From a virus, in IMG/VR virus record IMGVR_UViG_3300009431_000520, positions 1 to 48,293 of that record: 48,293 nucleotides of DNA. One strand, written 5' to 3'. A program made the translations under genes and the position numbers. The notes under the pieces are model-generated. The model made no database searches. It was not told the DNA's origin and saw only the letters and a list, made by a program, of their open reading frames with translations. Positions 24,461 through 31,298 of this stretch are shown in pieces (the stretch's first letter is position 1; the number at the start of each line of letters is the position of its first letter).

Positions 24461-24489
24461 ATTATATCATATTTTCTTTGATTATACAA
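24461..24489 (-). promoter_or_regulatory. Sigma70-like promoter for the terminase genes
   Basis: Minus strand TTGTAT, 17-nt spacer ending ATATGA, TATAAT. It shares the ATATGRTATAMT form with the other promoters here and opens the virion half of the genome. Confidence 0.7.
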
Positions 24490-24610
24490 ATTTATCTTAC
24501 CTGCTATACATTCCATGTGGAATTACCTCGACGGAGATTTTATGCAATATTGGCTTTAATTGATACCTTTATGGTGTCGGTTAGGAATTAAAAAAAGATA
24601 GAGATTACCC
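24490..24610. promoter_or_regulatory. Divergent control region between the two halves of the genome
   Basis: No coding signal on either strand. It contains the perfect inverted repeat ATTCCATGTGGAAT (24510-24523), midway between the leftward and rightward promoters and well placed as an operator. Nothing else is recognised in this stretch. Confidence 0.5.
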
Positions 24611-24638
24611 TTGACATACGCTATATATATGATATACT
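24611..24638 (+). promoter_or_regulatory. Strong early sigma70-like promoter
   Basis: TTGACA, 16-nt spacer, TATACT, with TGA before the -10. The region is nearly the same as at 27085-27112, including the ATATGATATACTT block. It should drive the early genes from about 24646. Confidence 0.85.
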
Positions 24639-24659
24639 TGTATCAGGTTGATAAACAGT

Positions 24660-24792
24660 TCATTGATATATAAGCGGCACAAGCAAAAGCAAAGCGAATA
24701 CGGATACTGCCGAGAGGCGACCAAGTAAGTTTCGCCGACAGCGTAAAGTGCCTACCTTGAGCTTGTGAACGGGGAGAGAAACGGAGGAAAAA
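24660..24792 (+). ncRNA. Structured 5' leader of the early operon
   Basis: No gene. The RNA can pair CACAAGC (24678-24684) with GCTTGTG (24761-24767), or instead GGCAC (24676-24680) with GTGCC (24748-24752); the two share bases and exclude each other. Inside lie CGG/CCG (24701-24712) and GGCGA/TCGCC (24716-24736). A GGAGG site and the first start codon follow. The family is unknown to me. Confidence 0.5.
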
Positions 24793-25086
24793 ATGAAAAA
24801 CATCACAATTATAGGACGTCGTTGGTTCGATAAAATCAATGGCAATACCTACTTTTCAGCTGAAGGCTTAATTGACGGAGAGCCTAAAGTAAAAATAGAC
24901 TTCTCATACGGATATGGTAATCAATATGAATGGGAAACTTTCGGGGAGTTAGAAAAGCAAGGGTATATAACAGATGTTGAGCATTACAAAAATGGCGGGC
25001 ATGAAGCACCATTTCGTTATTGTCAACGTAAAGACATAACGTATTATGCAACAGTATCAGACGTAAACAGAAAAAAAGACTTATAG
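24793..25086 (+). CDS. First early protein (97 aa), function unknown
   Basis: A 97-residue soluble protein with aromatic-rich strands (GRRWFDKINGNTYFSAEG, DFSYGYGNQYEWETFGELE). A GGAGG site precedes the ATG. It is the first product of the strong promoter at 24611, so it is probably abundant early in infection. No family recognised; host takeover is only a guess from position. Confidence 0.65.
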   Translation: MKNITIIGRRWFDKINGNTYFSAEGLIDGEPKVKIDFSYGYGNQYEWETFGELEKQGYITDVEHYKNGGHEAPFRYCQRKDITYYATVSDVNRKKDL

Positions 25087-25091
25087 CTTAA

Positions 25092-25168
25092 CCCTCCCTA
25101 TCCGCTTATATACTATCCTACGGTAAAAGTCCGTAGCTGATGAAGGCATGAAGCCGAAATAGGGAAGG
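25092..25168 (+). ncRNA. Divergent hammerhead-like element (candidate)
   Basis: After TATC, the hairpin CTACGG/CCGTAG (25118-25123 with 25131-25136) leads into CTGATGA (25137-25143), a GGC/GCC stem, GAAA (25156-25159) and TAGGGAAGG. This is the order of a stem-III-open hammerhead with the cut after C25117. Two departures weaken it: one extra A after CTGATGA, and only 4 bp (CTAT/ATAG) next to the core unless the upstream CCCTCCCTAT forms stem III around a 16-nt bulge. That stem would also hide the ribosome site of the next gene. Confidence 0.4.
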
Positions 25169-25176
25169 AGATGAAT

Positions 25177-25362
25177 ATGCCAAAACGTGTATCAAAGCTA
25201 TTACTATTATGGAAGATGATTATTCTAATATCTTTAATTCTGCACACTTTTCAGGGATATAGAATGGTCATGAAATGGGTAAGTAAACAACCGGCTGTTA
25301 AAAGGTATGCTATACATTTAATGTTAGACGGCTGTAAATACAGATGGGGAGGTGTAAGATGA
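25177..25362 (+). CDS. Small single-pass membrane protein (61 aa)
   Basis: The GGGAAGGAG site ends at 25170, so the ATG at 25177 (MPKRVSKLLLLWKM) is better placed than the in-frame one at 25171. One hydrophobic helix (LLLLWKMIILISLILH) follows a basic N-terminus; the tail is basic. It overlaps the next gene as ATGA. Function unknown. Confidence 0.6.
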   Translation: MPKRVSKLLLLWKMIILISLILHTFQGYRMVMKWVSKQPAVKRYAIHLMLDGCKYRWGGVR

Positions 25363-25511
25363 ACAAAGTATATATAGTATGCGAAGCTTGTGAAGATACA
25401 TATTATGAAGGCTCACCAAAAGCTGTATTTGACACTAAAGAAAAAGCCGAAATTATGATTAAGAATAATCCACAAAAAGAGTACTATATAGAAGAATTTG
25501 AACTAAAATAA
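25359..25511 (+). CDS. Small acidic protein with CxxC (50 aa)
   Basis: ATG overlapping the upstream stop (ATGA), TAA at 25509-25511. The product contains VCEACEDTYYEGSPKAVF and a tail of EEFELK. The pattern, with a Tyr-rich loop and a following helix, is common in small phage proteins read as C-x2-C domains. No function known. Confidence 0.6.
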   Translation: MNKVYIVCEACEDTYYEGSPKAVFDTKEKAEIMIKNNPQKEYYIEEFELK

Positions 25512-25527
25512 AAGGAGGTGATACTAA

Positions 25528-25704
25528 ATGAAAAGTTTATTTGAGATACAAGCCCACAAAAACGAATTGCTTCAACAAGGACTAAAAGCACAAGAGGAAG
25601 GAAATTTTATCAAGCGAGATATAATAGCAAAGGAAATTTTCAAAGCTGAAAAAGCTATTGCAACATGGGGAACAAAACAGAACGCAACCTATCGTATTAT
25701 GTAA
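25528..25704 (+). CDS. Small helical protein (58 aa)
   Basis: A strong AAGGAGGTGAT site lies before the ATG at 25528; stop TAA at 25702-25704. Helical and Lys/Gln-rich (HKNELLQQGLKAQEEGNF). Its stop codon overlaps the first stem of the hammerhead ribozyme, so ribosomes finishing this gene would meet the ribozyme fold. Confidence 0.65.
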   Translation: MKSLFEIQAHKNELLQQGLKAQEEGNFIKRDIIAKEIFKAEKAIATWGTKQNATYRIM

Positions 25705-25757
25705 CCCTCTGATGAGCCGTTGAAACACGGCGAAACGCCCTCCAGGGCGTAAGGGTT
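25703..25757 (+). ncRNA. Type I hammerhead ribozyme
   Basis: All core elements are present and correctly joined: stem I AACCCT (25703-25708) with AGGGTT (25752-25757); CTGATGA (25709-25715); stem II GCCGT/ACGGC (25716-25731, loop TGAAAC); GAAA (25732-25735); stem III CGCCC/GGGCG (25736-25749, loop TCCA); then U25750 and A25751, a permitted NUH site. Cleavage is expected between 25751 and 25752, in the early transcript, leaving the next gene with a 5'-OH leader of 29 nt that holds its ribosome site. Confidence 0.9.
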
Positions 25758-25780
25758 CAGCTGAAAAGGAGGTGATTAAG

Positions 25781-25885
25781 ATGAAGTGCCCAAATTGTAG
25801 TCACAGGTATATAAAGTTTCATGTGAAGGGAAAGAGGATATTTGGGTTGTGTAAGGTATGTTTATATTGTTGGATAGCGAGATAA
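25781..25885 (+). CDS. Zinc-ribbon microprotein (34 aa)
   Basis: AAGGAGGTGATTAAG precedes the ATG. Two Cys pairs, MKCPNC and CKVC (with another Cys nearby), in 34 residues with basic residues between. A minimal zinc ribbon of this sort is likely a nucleic acid or RNA polymerase binder. It is the first gene after the ribozyme cut. Confidence 0.65.
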   Translation: MKCPNCSHRYIKFHVKGKRIFGLCKVCLYCWIAR

Positions 25886-25894
25886 GGAGGAAAT

Positions 25895-26011
25895 ATGTTG
25901 ATTAATTTTAAATGTCCAAAGTGTAACACTAAAAGGGAATATATAGTCCGGGAAGATGGGTGGATTATATGCTGGAAATGTCTAAAAGGTTTCTGGGTTG
26001 GGACATTATAG
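25895..26011 (+). CDS. Zinc-ribbon microprotein (38 aa)
   Basis: Similar plan to the gene before it: FKCPKC, then ICWKCLKGFW, in 38 residues, with a GGAGG site upstream. The two are probably duplicates that have drifted. Another such protein lies at 31439-31603. Confidence 0.65.
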   Translation: MLINFKCPKCNTKREYIVREDGWIICWKCLKGFWVGTL

Positions 26012-26027
26012 AATAAAGGAGGGAATA

Positions 26028-26294
26028 ATGGACAGAAAAATCACTCAAGAGGACAGAGATGACCATTGTGCCGGGGATAGCGAGGACTATGACCCTAATG
26101 ACAAATGCTATTTTTGCGGACAAATGGCTTTTGAAAGCCGGAGAGTATGCACAGACGCCGAGCCAGACCATGACGGTGAAGGCGGTTGGACAATGGTAGG
26201 CATATACTCCGAGGTATTGCTATGCGAGGAACACTTGCAGGAATTCGAGGAAAGATTAGGGTTATTTGACCAATACAAATATGGGGAGGAATAA
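26028..26294 (+). CDS. Acidic Cys/His protein (88 aa)
   Basis: The start at 26028 follows a GGAGGG site. Features: DDHCAGD, CYFCGQMAF, RRVCTDAEPDHDGEGG, LLCEEHLQEFEERL. The spaced Cys and His residues suggest one or two zinc sites in a strongly acidic protein. Acidic small phage proteins can mimic DNA or inhibit host enzymes, but nothing here proves that. Confidence 0.6.
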   Translation: MDRKITQEDRDDHCAGDSEDYDPNDKCYFCGQMAFESRRVCTDAEPDHDGEGGWTMVGIYSEVLLCEEHLQEFEERLGLFDQYKYGEE

Positions 26295-26295
26295 C

Positions 26296-26511
26296 ATGGG
26301 AAGTTTTAGCACAATACACATTATCGCAAAAGAATTGCTCGACACACCAATTACGGTAGAAACAGAGATAGACAAGTCCGGAGATGTAGATGTTACTATG
26401 TATATTGACAAGAAAACAAAGGTAATATTGACTCTGGACTATCCTAATTGGACAAAAATCCGAGACAGAGTGGACAGCCACTTTCAGGACTTCGGTATGG
26501 GGAAGAAATGA
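26296..26511 (+). CDS. Small protein of unknown function (71 aa)
   Basis: ATG at 26296 behind GGGGAGGA. The sequence MGSFSTIHIIAKELLDTPIT is followed by beta strands (VDVTMYIDKKTKVILTLDY). It overlaps the next gene as ATGA. No family recognised. Confidence 0.6.
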   Translation: MGSFSTIHIIAKELLDTPITVETEIDKSGDVDVTMYIDKKTKVILTLDYPNWTKIRDRVDSHFQDFGMGKK

Positions 26512-27101
26512 TAGACATTTTATATCTCGGAGTAAATATGGGTAATGCCGGGTATCGCTTCTTTCCACGCTATAAAGAGGCGAGAGAGGACTATTACGAC
26601 AACTTCCGATGGCTTGGCAAGCTGAAAGAGGAATACCCGGTGTTAAACATAGCCATTAAACACCACTCTGGGGACTATGACATAAGCCGGGACAAAGAGG
26701 AATTAAGGATTACTAAAGGAATTAGGTATATAGATAATAAACTAAATACCTATGACTTTATATCTCGGGCGAAAATGTGCGTAAGTTACTGCTCGACTAT
26801 GATTTTGGAATTAAATGGTATGCCTAATTTAGGAAAATATATATATTACAAACGCCATAAAAGATTATTATTTAATTCAACTTGTAAAGGCGGAGTGGAC
26901 TACACTAAATACAATATCCCGGCATATTATTTAGACCCACATCGTCGGAACAGGCAATTCTGTATGAATATCAACGATGTCAGTATACATAACTGCGAGG
27001 GTTGTAAGGGTAAGGACTTGGAGATCTTCGATAATTTGAGATTAACGAGCTATGAAGAATTCAGATCTAAAGTAAAGGAAATACTTGACATTTACCTATA
27101 A
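26508..27101 (+). CDS. Glycosyltransferase-like or surface-carbohydrate protein (197 aa)
   Basis: ATG at 26508 coupled to the upstream stop. The NIAIKHHSGD and later NTYDFISRAKMCVSYCSTMILELNGMP blocks recall the C-terminal half of GT-B surface polysaccharide enzymes, where a conserved ST(x)3E segment binds the donor. Only the C-lobe seems present. It carries the second early promoter in its 3' end. Weak assignment. Confidence 0.5.
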   Translation: MIDILYLGVNMGNAGYRFFPRYKEAREDYYDNFRWLGKLKEEYPVLNIAIKHHSGDYDISRDKEELRITKGIRYIDNKLNTYDFISRAKMCVSYCSTMILELNGMPNLGKYIYYKRHKRLLFNSTCKGGVDYTKYNIPAYYLDPHRRNRQFCMNINDVSIHNCEGCKGKDLEIFDNLRLTSYEEFRSKVKEILDIYL

Positions 27102-27112
27102 TATGATATACT
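27085..27112 (+). promoter_or_regulatory. Early sigma70-like promoter 2
   Basis: TTGACA, 16-nt spacer, TATACT, with TGA before the -10; the last 13 bases to TATACTT repeat those of the promoter at 24611. It drives the replication/recombination block. Confidence 0.85.
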
Positions 27113-27136
27113 TTTATATTTGAAAGGGGGAGTAAA

Positions 27137-27298
27137 ATGGATTTACAGTTTGAACCCAAAAAAGAAGAAAGCATTTTTATCCGCATCACAGAAAAAACCA
27201 AAGAGCATCTTGACAAACTTGCCAGAGAACATAATACCAACCGTTCCGAAATTGCTCGTAAACTAATCCTTGACAGCTTAAAACGACAGGAGGACTAA
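27137..27298 (+). CDS. Ribbon-helix-helix regulator (53 aa)
   Basis: The strand SIFIRITEKTKEHLDKLAR followed by NRSEIARKLILDSLK is the CopG/Arc-type RHH fold, in which the strand enters the DNA major groove. A GGGGG-AG site precedes the ATG. First gene of the second early operon and likely an autoregulator or switch; the palindrome at 24510 is one candidate operator. TAATG coupling to the nuclease. Confidence 0.8.
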   Translation: MDLQFEPKKEESIFIRITEKTKEHLDKLAREHNTNRSEIARKLILDSLKRQED

Positions 27299-28002
27299 TG
27301 TCCCTTCAACAGCTTATAAATGAGGCACTCCGTAAGCGATATGAAGAGAAGAGAGAATCATCAGGAAAGTTTATACCTTCTTTACTCGGCAGATGTTTTA
27401 GAAACCAAATCTTAACCAAAGCACAAGTCCCTGCCTCTAATCCTCCAGATGACCGGGCATTAAGGATCTTCAAATGTGGCTCATTATTTCATGACTTTGT
27501 GCAGAATTTCCTTCCGGCTAATCAAACTGAAGTCCCATGTGAAACAGAGGACTTCAAAGGCAGGGCTGATATAGTTACAGAGGATAGTGTATATGATATT
27601 AAATCTGTCCACTCTGCTTCTTTCTGGTATATGAGTAAAGCCGGGTATGATGTTAAGAAAGAGAAGTATCATAATTGGCTTCAACTTGCATATTACGCTG
27701 ATGTGCTGAAGAAAGAGAAAATTGTATTAGTGCAGATATCCAAAGACGATATGTGTATCAATGAGTATGTAGATTTTACAAACAAATGGCAAACTGAATT
27801 GATTAACGAAAAAGAACAACTAAAAATATATTGGCTCAATTATAATGATGATAAAACTCTCCCTACTGCTATTCCTCGTTTTAATAAGGAATGTAAATAC
27901 TGTAATTATTTAGATAAATGCAAGGAGATAGAAAAAGATGGACATAGAGAGCATCCTTTCGACAAATCCAAGTCTGATCGCAAGCCACGCAGGAAAAGCT
28001 GA
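27298..28002 (+). CDS. Cas4-like RecB-family nuclease with iron-sulfur cluster cysteines (234 aa)
   Basis: PD-(D/E)XK nuclease with His65 (GSLFHDF), Asp91 (GRADIV), Asp100 and Lys102 (YDIKS) and QxxxY at 129-133. One Cys near the start (Cys33) and three near the end (Cys199, Cys202, Cys208) match the 4Fe-4S layout of Cas4/AddB. It would resect DNA ends for recombination. It sits with an SSB-like protein and a NinG-like nuclease, so a recombination role is more likely than CRISPR adaptation; no Cas gene is near. Confidence 0.85.
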   Translation: MSLQQLINEALRKRYEEKRESSGKFIPSLLGRCFRNQILTKAQVPASNPPDDRALRIFKCGSLFHDFVQNFLPANQTEVPCETEDFKGRADIVTEDSVYDIKSVHSASFWYMSKAGYDVKKEKYHNWLQLAYYADVLKKEKIVLVQISKDDMCINEYVDFTNKWQTELINEKEQLKIYWLNYNDDKTLPTAIPRFNKECKYCNYLDKCKEIEKDGHREHPFDKSKSDRKPRRKS

Positions 28003-28309
28003 AGAAATCCGCCTTGAATGGCAACAAGCTAAAGAGATATATACCCACGACGAAGCACTATTTATCCTCAAACTCAAAGCCACAATGACCAACCTGAAGT
28101 CCACCGAGATGAAGTATTATATCAATAATGACATCAACTTATATAATAAACGCATGAATCTAATCGTAAAAGAAAGCAGTTATAGAAAGGAGGAGGTGGA
28201 AGTAAAGTCATTGGAGGAGGAGTTGAGGGCAGCAAAGATGCTTGCCCGGATGAAAATTAGTGAAATGGATAATTTAGAAGGGAGTGTGAATAATGGCTTG
28301 GGAAAATGA
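27938..28309 (+). CDS. Charged helical protein, recombination-linked (123 aa)
   Basis: Starts within the last 65 nt of the nuclease gene, behind an AAGGAG site, and overlaps the SSB-like gene at its end. Almost wholly helical and charged (EEEVEVKSLEEELRAAKML type). Position and composition suggest a partner of the nuclease or SSB, such as an annealing accessory. No family recognised. Confidence 0.6.
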   Translation: MDIESILSTNPSLIASHAGKAEEIRLEWQQAKEIYTHDEALFILKLKATMTNLKSTEMKYYINNDINLYNKRMNLIVKESSYRKEEVEVKSLEEELRAAKMLARMKISEMDNLEGSVNNGLGK

Positions 28310-28643
28310 GAAAACAGGTTGGTTCAAGATTTCAGAGGGCGATGTAACAGAGTTTACTGTTGAGAAGATCACAGAGAAAGAGCCTACCGGGAAGATAAAT
28401 CCTATTCCAAATAAGAAGTATTACTATGAATTTGACACAGATAAAGGAACTCTTACCATTAATAACTTGGGCTTCTTCCAAGCCTTAGTAACTTCCAATG
28501 TAAGAGAAGGGGACAGAATAAGGGTTCACTACCTTAAAAAAGGAACAGTAGGCAAAGTTTCCACATATAAGATTGAGATCCTCTCAAAGGGTGATGAAGT
28601 AGATTTAGAACAACCTCCAACTGAAGATAATCCACCGTTTTAG
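28293..28643 (+). CDS. SSB-like OB-fold protein (116 aa)
   Basis: A compact beta-rich protein with KYYYEFDTDKGTLTINNLG and KVSTYKIEILSK strands, and an acidic tail ending EDNPPF, resembling the DDDIPF-type tip with which SSBs recruit partners. It would protect single-stranded DNA in replication and recombination. OB fold is inferred from pattern. Confidence 0.65.
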   Translation: MAWENEKTGWFKISEGDVTEFTVEKITEKEPTGKINPIPNKKYYYEFDTDKGTLTINNLGFFQALVTSNVREGDRIRVHYLKKGTVGKVSTYKIEILSKGDEVDLEQPPTEDNPPF

Positions 28644-28651
28644 GGGTAATC

Positions 28652-29296
28652 ATGGCAAGAAAACGCTGGGTTTCTCCTGAAATGTGGACAGACCCTAAAA
28701 TCAATAAAGTATGTAGAGATGTAAGGTTGATGTTTATAGGGCTTATAACTTGTGCAAATGATTATGGTAAAATGCGTGCAACTCCTTCTATCATAAGGAG
28801 TAAGATATTCCCGGAAGATGATGTTCCATTAGATACAATAGAAGATTGGTTAAATCAGTTGGCTGCACTCAATTTGATAATCAGATACAACATAACCGGA
28901 GAACCCTATATATATGTAACAGCTTGGGGCAAGCATCAACCCTTACAAAACCCCCAAAAAGACGAATTTCCACACCCTCCAAAGGAAGCTTTAAAGAATA
29001 AATCTATACCCATTCAAGATAGACTCAAGAAGTCATCAGAGGCACACCGTAATATATATTTCTTTAATAATATATATAAAGAGTATATAGGAGTAGACTA
29101 TCTTATTAACTATGGTAGAGACATAAAGCTTATGAAGGACATACTCAAGGCTAATGGTGAAGAGATTACACAAGCCTTAATCAAGGAGTTCTTTGAATGG
29201 GGTGAAGATCAAGCGTGCTGGTATCATGATAAGGGCAGAGGTGTTAATATGTTTAAGTCTCAAATAGATAAGCTACAAATGAGGTTAAGGAAATGA
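28652..29296 (+). CDS. Replication initiator / DnaD-like protein (214 aa)
   Basis: N-terminal region RVLSPEMWTDPKINKV-like, with VRLMFIGLITCANDYGKMRATPS, matches the winged-helix of phage replisome organisers that open the origin and recruit the host helicase. The C-terminal half is helical. It is followed by methylase and NinG-like genes in a lambda-ninR-like order. No helicase or polymerase is encoded, so host machinery would finish replication. Confidence 0.7.
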   Translation: MARKRWVSPEMWTDPKINKVCRDVRLMFIGLITCANDYGKMRATPSIIRSKIFPEDDVPLDTIEDWLNQLAALNLIIRYNITGEPYIYVTAWGKHQPLQNPQKDEFPHPPKEALKNKSIPIQDRLKKSSEAHRNIYFFNNIYKEYIGVDYLINYGRDIKLMKDILKANGEEITQALIKEFFEWGEDQACWYHDKGRGVNMFKSQIDKLQMRLRK

Positions 29297-29523
29297 TACT
29301 AAAACCTAAACGCAGAGATGAGAAGCAATCCAGCATAGACTTCTTACACCGTAAGTGGGGTTTTACTGATGTCCGGGCTAATGAGGCGGTAGAAAAGACA
29401 CATCAACTTGTGCTTGAAATGGTAAAAGGTCAAGAAAATCGCATGAATGAGGCTCAAAAGAAGCATTTCGAGGCAAAGAGAAGATTCGAGGATAAGTGGC
29501 AAAATGGGGAATTTATTACTTAA
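29293..29523 (+). CDS. Small charged protein (76 aa)
   Basis: Helical, with many Lys/Arg and Glu (NEAQKKHFEAKRRFEDKWQ). ATGA overlap with the initiator gene, so probably co-translated. No family recognised. Confidence 0.6.
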   Translation: MILKPKRRDEKQSSIDFLHRKWGFTDVRANEAVEKTHQLVLEMVKGQENRMNEAQKKHFEAKRRFEDKWQNGEFIT

Positions 29524-29644
29524 AATCCTTATGTGTGAGTATGGAGTGATAGCTTTGGTCTATGGGATACAGGGGAATTGGGCGAAGATGACTTATTTTA
29601 TAGGGGCGGTTATTTTATCTTTAGGCGTGTTGTGGATGAAGTGA
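29504..29644 (+). CDS. Two-pass small membrane protein (46 aa)
   Basis: Read from the ATG at 29504 (MGNLLLKILMCEYG), it has two hydrophobic segments (VIALVYGIQG region and MTYFIGAVILSLGVLWM). It overlaps the genes on both sides. A weak ribosome site makes the start uncertain. Function unknown. Confidence 0.45.
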   Translation: MGNLLLKILMCEYGVIALVYGIQGNWAKMTYFIGAVILSLGVLWMK

Positions 29645-30192
29645 AAAAATATCAAATTATATATGCTGATCCACCGTGGAATATACAAATAATATCTCGG
29701 CAAGTGAGACCAAAACAGTTAGATATGCCATATACTCGTATGTCTTATGAAGATATTTGTAATCTTCCTATCCAAAATATATCTGACCCTGAACATTGTC
29801 ATCTATTCTTATGGGTTACTCACAAATGGCTTCCAAAAGCATTTAAGGTTATGGAATCTTGGGGCTTTTCTTATAATTGCTGTCTTACTTGGAATAAAAC
29901 CTATGGCTTCACACCTTTTAGTTTTATGTGGTCTACTGAATTCTTACTTTATGGTCAATTAAAAGGAAAATGGAAACGCCCCATAGGTGTAGGTAAATTC
30001 AAAACTTGTTTTACAGAAAAACCAACCAAGCATAGTAAGAAACCAAGAATAGCACGAAGGATTATAGAAGGTTTTTGCGGTGATCTTTCACGAATAGAAC
30101 TCTTTGCACGAAAAGAAAATGATTTATTTAATGAATTTGAGGGTTGGGATGTTTGGGGTAACGAAGTAGAAAGTGATATAGAGTTAAAATAA
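29641..30192 (+). CDS. MT-A70 family adenine methyltransferase (183 aa)
   Basis: GTG start at 29641 overlapping the previous TGA. DPPW at residues 10-13 is the catalytic motif, preceded by the IIYA strand, and PRIARRIIEGFCGDLSRIELFAR holds the SAM-binding side. The full domain fits in 183 residues. It makes N6-methyladenine, probably in phage DNA to evade restriction. Confidence 0.9.
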   Translation: MKKYQIIYADPPWNIQIISRQVRPKQLDMPYTRMSYEDICNLPIQNISDPEHCHLFLWVTHKWLPKAFKVMESWGFSYNCCLTWNKTYGFTPFSFMWSTEFLLYGQLKGKWKRPIGVGKFKTCFTEKPTKHSKKPRIARRIIEGFCGDLSRIELFARKENDLFNEFEGWDVWGNEVESDIELK

Positions 30193-30569
30193 TGGCAAAA
30201 CGAAAATCGGTATCACAGCTAAAAAAGCTGGCAGATAAACATTTCAGCATATACATTAGGCAAAGAGATAGGGGTATTTGCTACACCTGCCATAAAAGAG
30301 ATGAGTGGAAATATATGGATTGTGGGCATTATGTGCCTCGTAGTTTTAATAACACCCGGTATGACGAAGTAAATTGCCACACACAATGTAAATCCTGCAA
30401 TATTTTTAAGTCCGGCAATAAAGATGTTTATGCACTCCGTTTACAGCAAGAATATGGATATGGGGTTCTTAAAGACCTTAATGACCGTAAGAATGTGCGT
30501 AAGTCCTTTAAGCGTTACGAGTTAGAAGAGATTATAGAAGAATACAAAGGAATGGAGGGTTATGAATGA
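30192..30569 (+). CDS. ninG: NinG/Rap-like recombination nuclease (125 aa)
   Basis: CYTCHKRDEWKYMDCGHYVPRS, NNTRYDEVNCHTQCKSCN and GNKDVYALRL match the NinG family with its zinc and HNH-like residues. Lambda NinG promotes recombination at Holliday junctions. It follows the methylase directly and overlaps the next gene as ATGA. Confidence 0.85.
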   Translation: MAKRKSVSQLKKLADKHFSIYIRQRDRGICYTCHKRDEWKYMDCGHYVPRSFNNTRYDEVNCHTQCKSCNIFKSGNKDVYALRLQQEYGYGVLKDLNDRKNVRKSFKRYELEEIIEEYKGMEGYE

Positions 30570-30949
30570 ATTGTATAAGACCTTTAAAAGCTATCCGTCT
30601 TAAATGCTATGACTGTAGTGGCTGGAATTTTGCTGAAGTGGCTAAATGTGCCATGAGGACTGTATTCTGTGGGCACTTCGCTTTGGCAAGAAACCCAAGG
30701 GAGTTATATATAAAAAGCTATCACCCGATGCATATGCCAAAATCATTGAGGAGCGTTGAAATGTCAAACTGTGGTAGGGGGCGGAGAGAAATAAAGGGCA
30801 CTGTAGTTCAGTTCTGTTGGTGTGGCAGACCTTTGGTGAAATATGAGTGTCCACGCTATAAACAGGAAACTCTAAAAGAGAAAAGAGAGAGGATCGGCAA
30901 GTGGTCTGGACCTTCAAAACGATACAGGGGGGCTTATGAACGCTTTTAA
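30566..30949 (+). CDS. Cys-rich phage protein (127 aa)
   Basis: KAIRLKCYDCSGWNFAEVAKC with later CGH and NP residues is a pattern met in many phages and held by a zinc site. A second part has FCWCGRPLVKYECPRY, another probable zinc site. Function not known. Overlaps its neighbours at both ends. Confidence 0.6.
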   Translation: MNCIRPLKAIRLKCYDCSGWNFAEVAKCAMRTVFCGHFALARNPRELYIKSYHPMHMPKSLRSVEMSNCGRGRREIKGTVVQFCWCGRPLVKYECPRYKQETLKEKRERIGKWSGPSKRYRGAYERF

Positions 30950-31034
30950 ATGGATCTTCTTCTTCTTTGTAATCCTTTTAATGGGCAACATTATTTGTCT
31001 TGGGTATGGAAAGCAGAGGGATAAGAAGAAATGA
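30936..31034 (+). CDS. Membrane microprotein (32 aa)
   Basis: One transmembrane helix (WIFFFFVILLMGNIICLGY) followed by a basic tail (KQRDKKK). It starts within the end of the gene before and stops over the next start (ATGA). First of several tiny membrane proteins in a row. Confidence 0.55.
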   Translation: MNAFKWIFFFFVILLMGNIICLGYGKQRDKKK

Positions 31035-31147
31035 TTGATTGGATATTACTCTGGGGTGCTTTAATAACTCTTGGTATTGGTATCTACTGGCTTGGGAAGT
31101 GGGTTTTAATGATTATTGTAATGTTACTGTGGATATTTAGTAAGTAA
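31031..31147 (+). CDS. Membrane microprotein (38 aa)
   Basis: Two hydrophobic stretches in 38 residues (ILLWGALITLGIGIYWLG and VLMIIVMLLWIF). ATGA coupling to the gene before. Could be a lysis or membrane-stress protein; nothing proves it. Confidence 0.5.
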   Translation: MIDWILLWGALITLGIGIYWLGKWVLMIIVMLLWIFSK

Positions 31148-31179
31148 CCCCCACACCATTAACACTTAAGGAGGACTAA

Positions 31180-31206
31180 ATGCCAAAAGGCGGGAAGAAG
31201 AAATGA
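31180..31206 (+). CDS. Octapeptide gene MPKGGKKK
   Basis: A perfect AAGGAGG site stands 6 nt before the ATG, and TGA overlaps the next start. The product echoes the lysine-rich 17-residue peptide at 18564-18617. It may serve mainly to bring ribosomes to the next gene. Confidence 0.4.
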   Translation: MPKGGKKK

Positions 31207-31298
31207 TAACAAAGATTATTATTATTATTCAACTCGGTATTATAATTGGTCTTTTGCAGCGAATACTTTTAGAATTAACACCAATATTTGGAAAGTAA
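31203..31298 (+). CDS. Membrane microprotein (31 aa)
   Basis: An Ile-rich transmembrane helix (IIIIIQLGIIIGLLQRILL) with an ATGA start, coupled to the octapeptide. Third tiny membrane protein in this run. Confidence 0.5.
   Translation: MITKIIIIIQLGIIIGLLQRILLELTPIFGK

Noticed and set aside
27298-28002. Part of a phage CRISPR-Cas system
   Set aside because: No repeat-spacer array and no other cas gene is visible on either strand.
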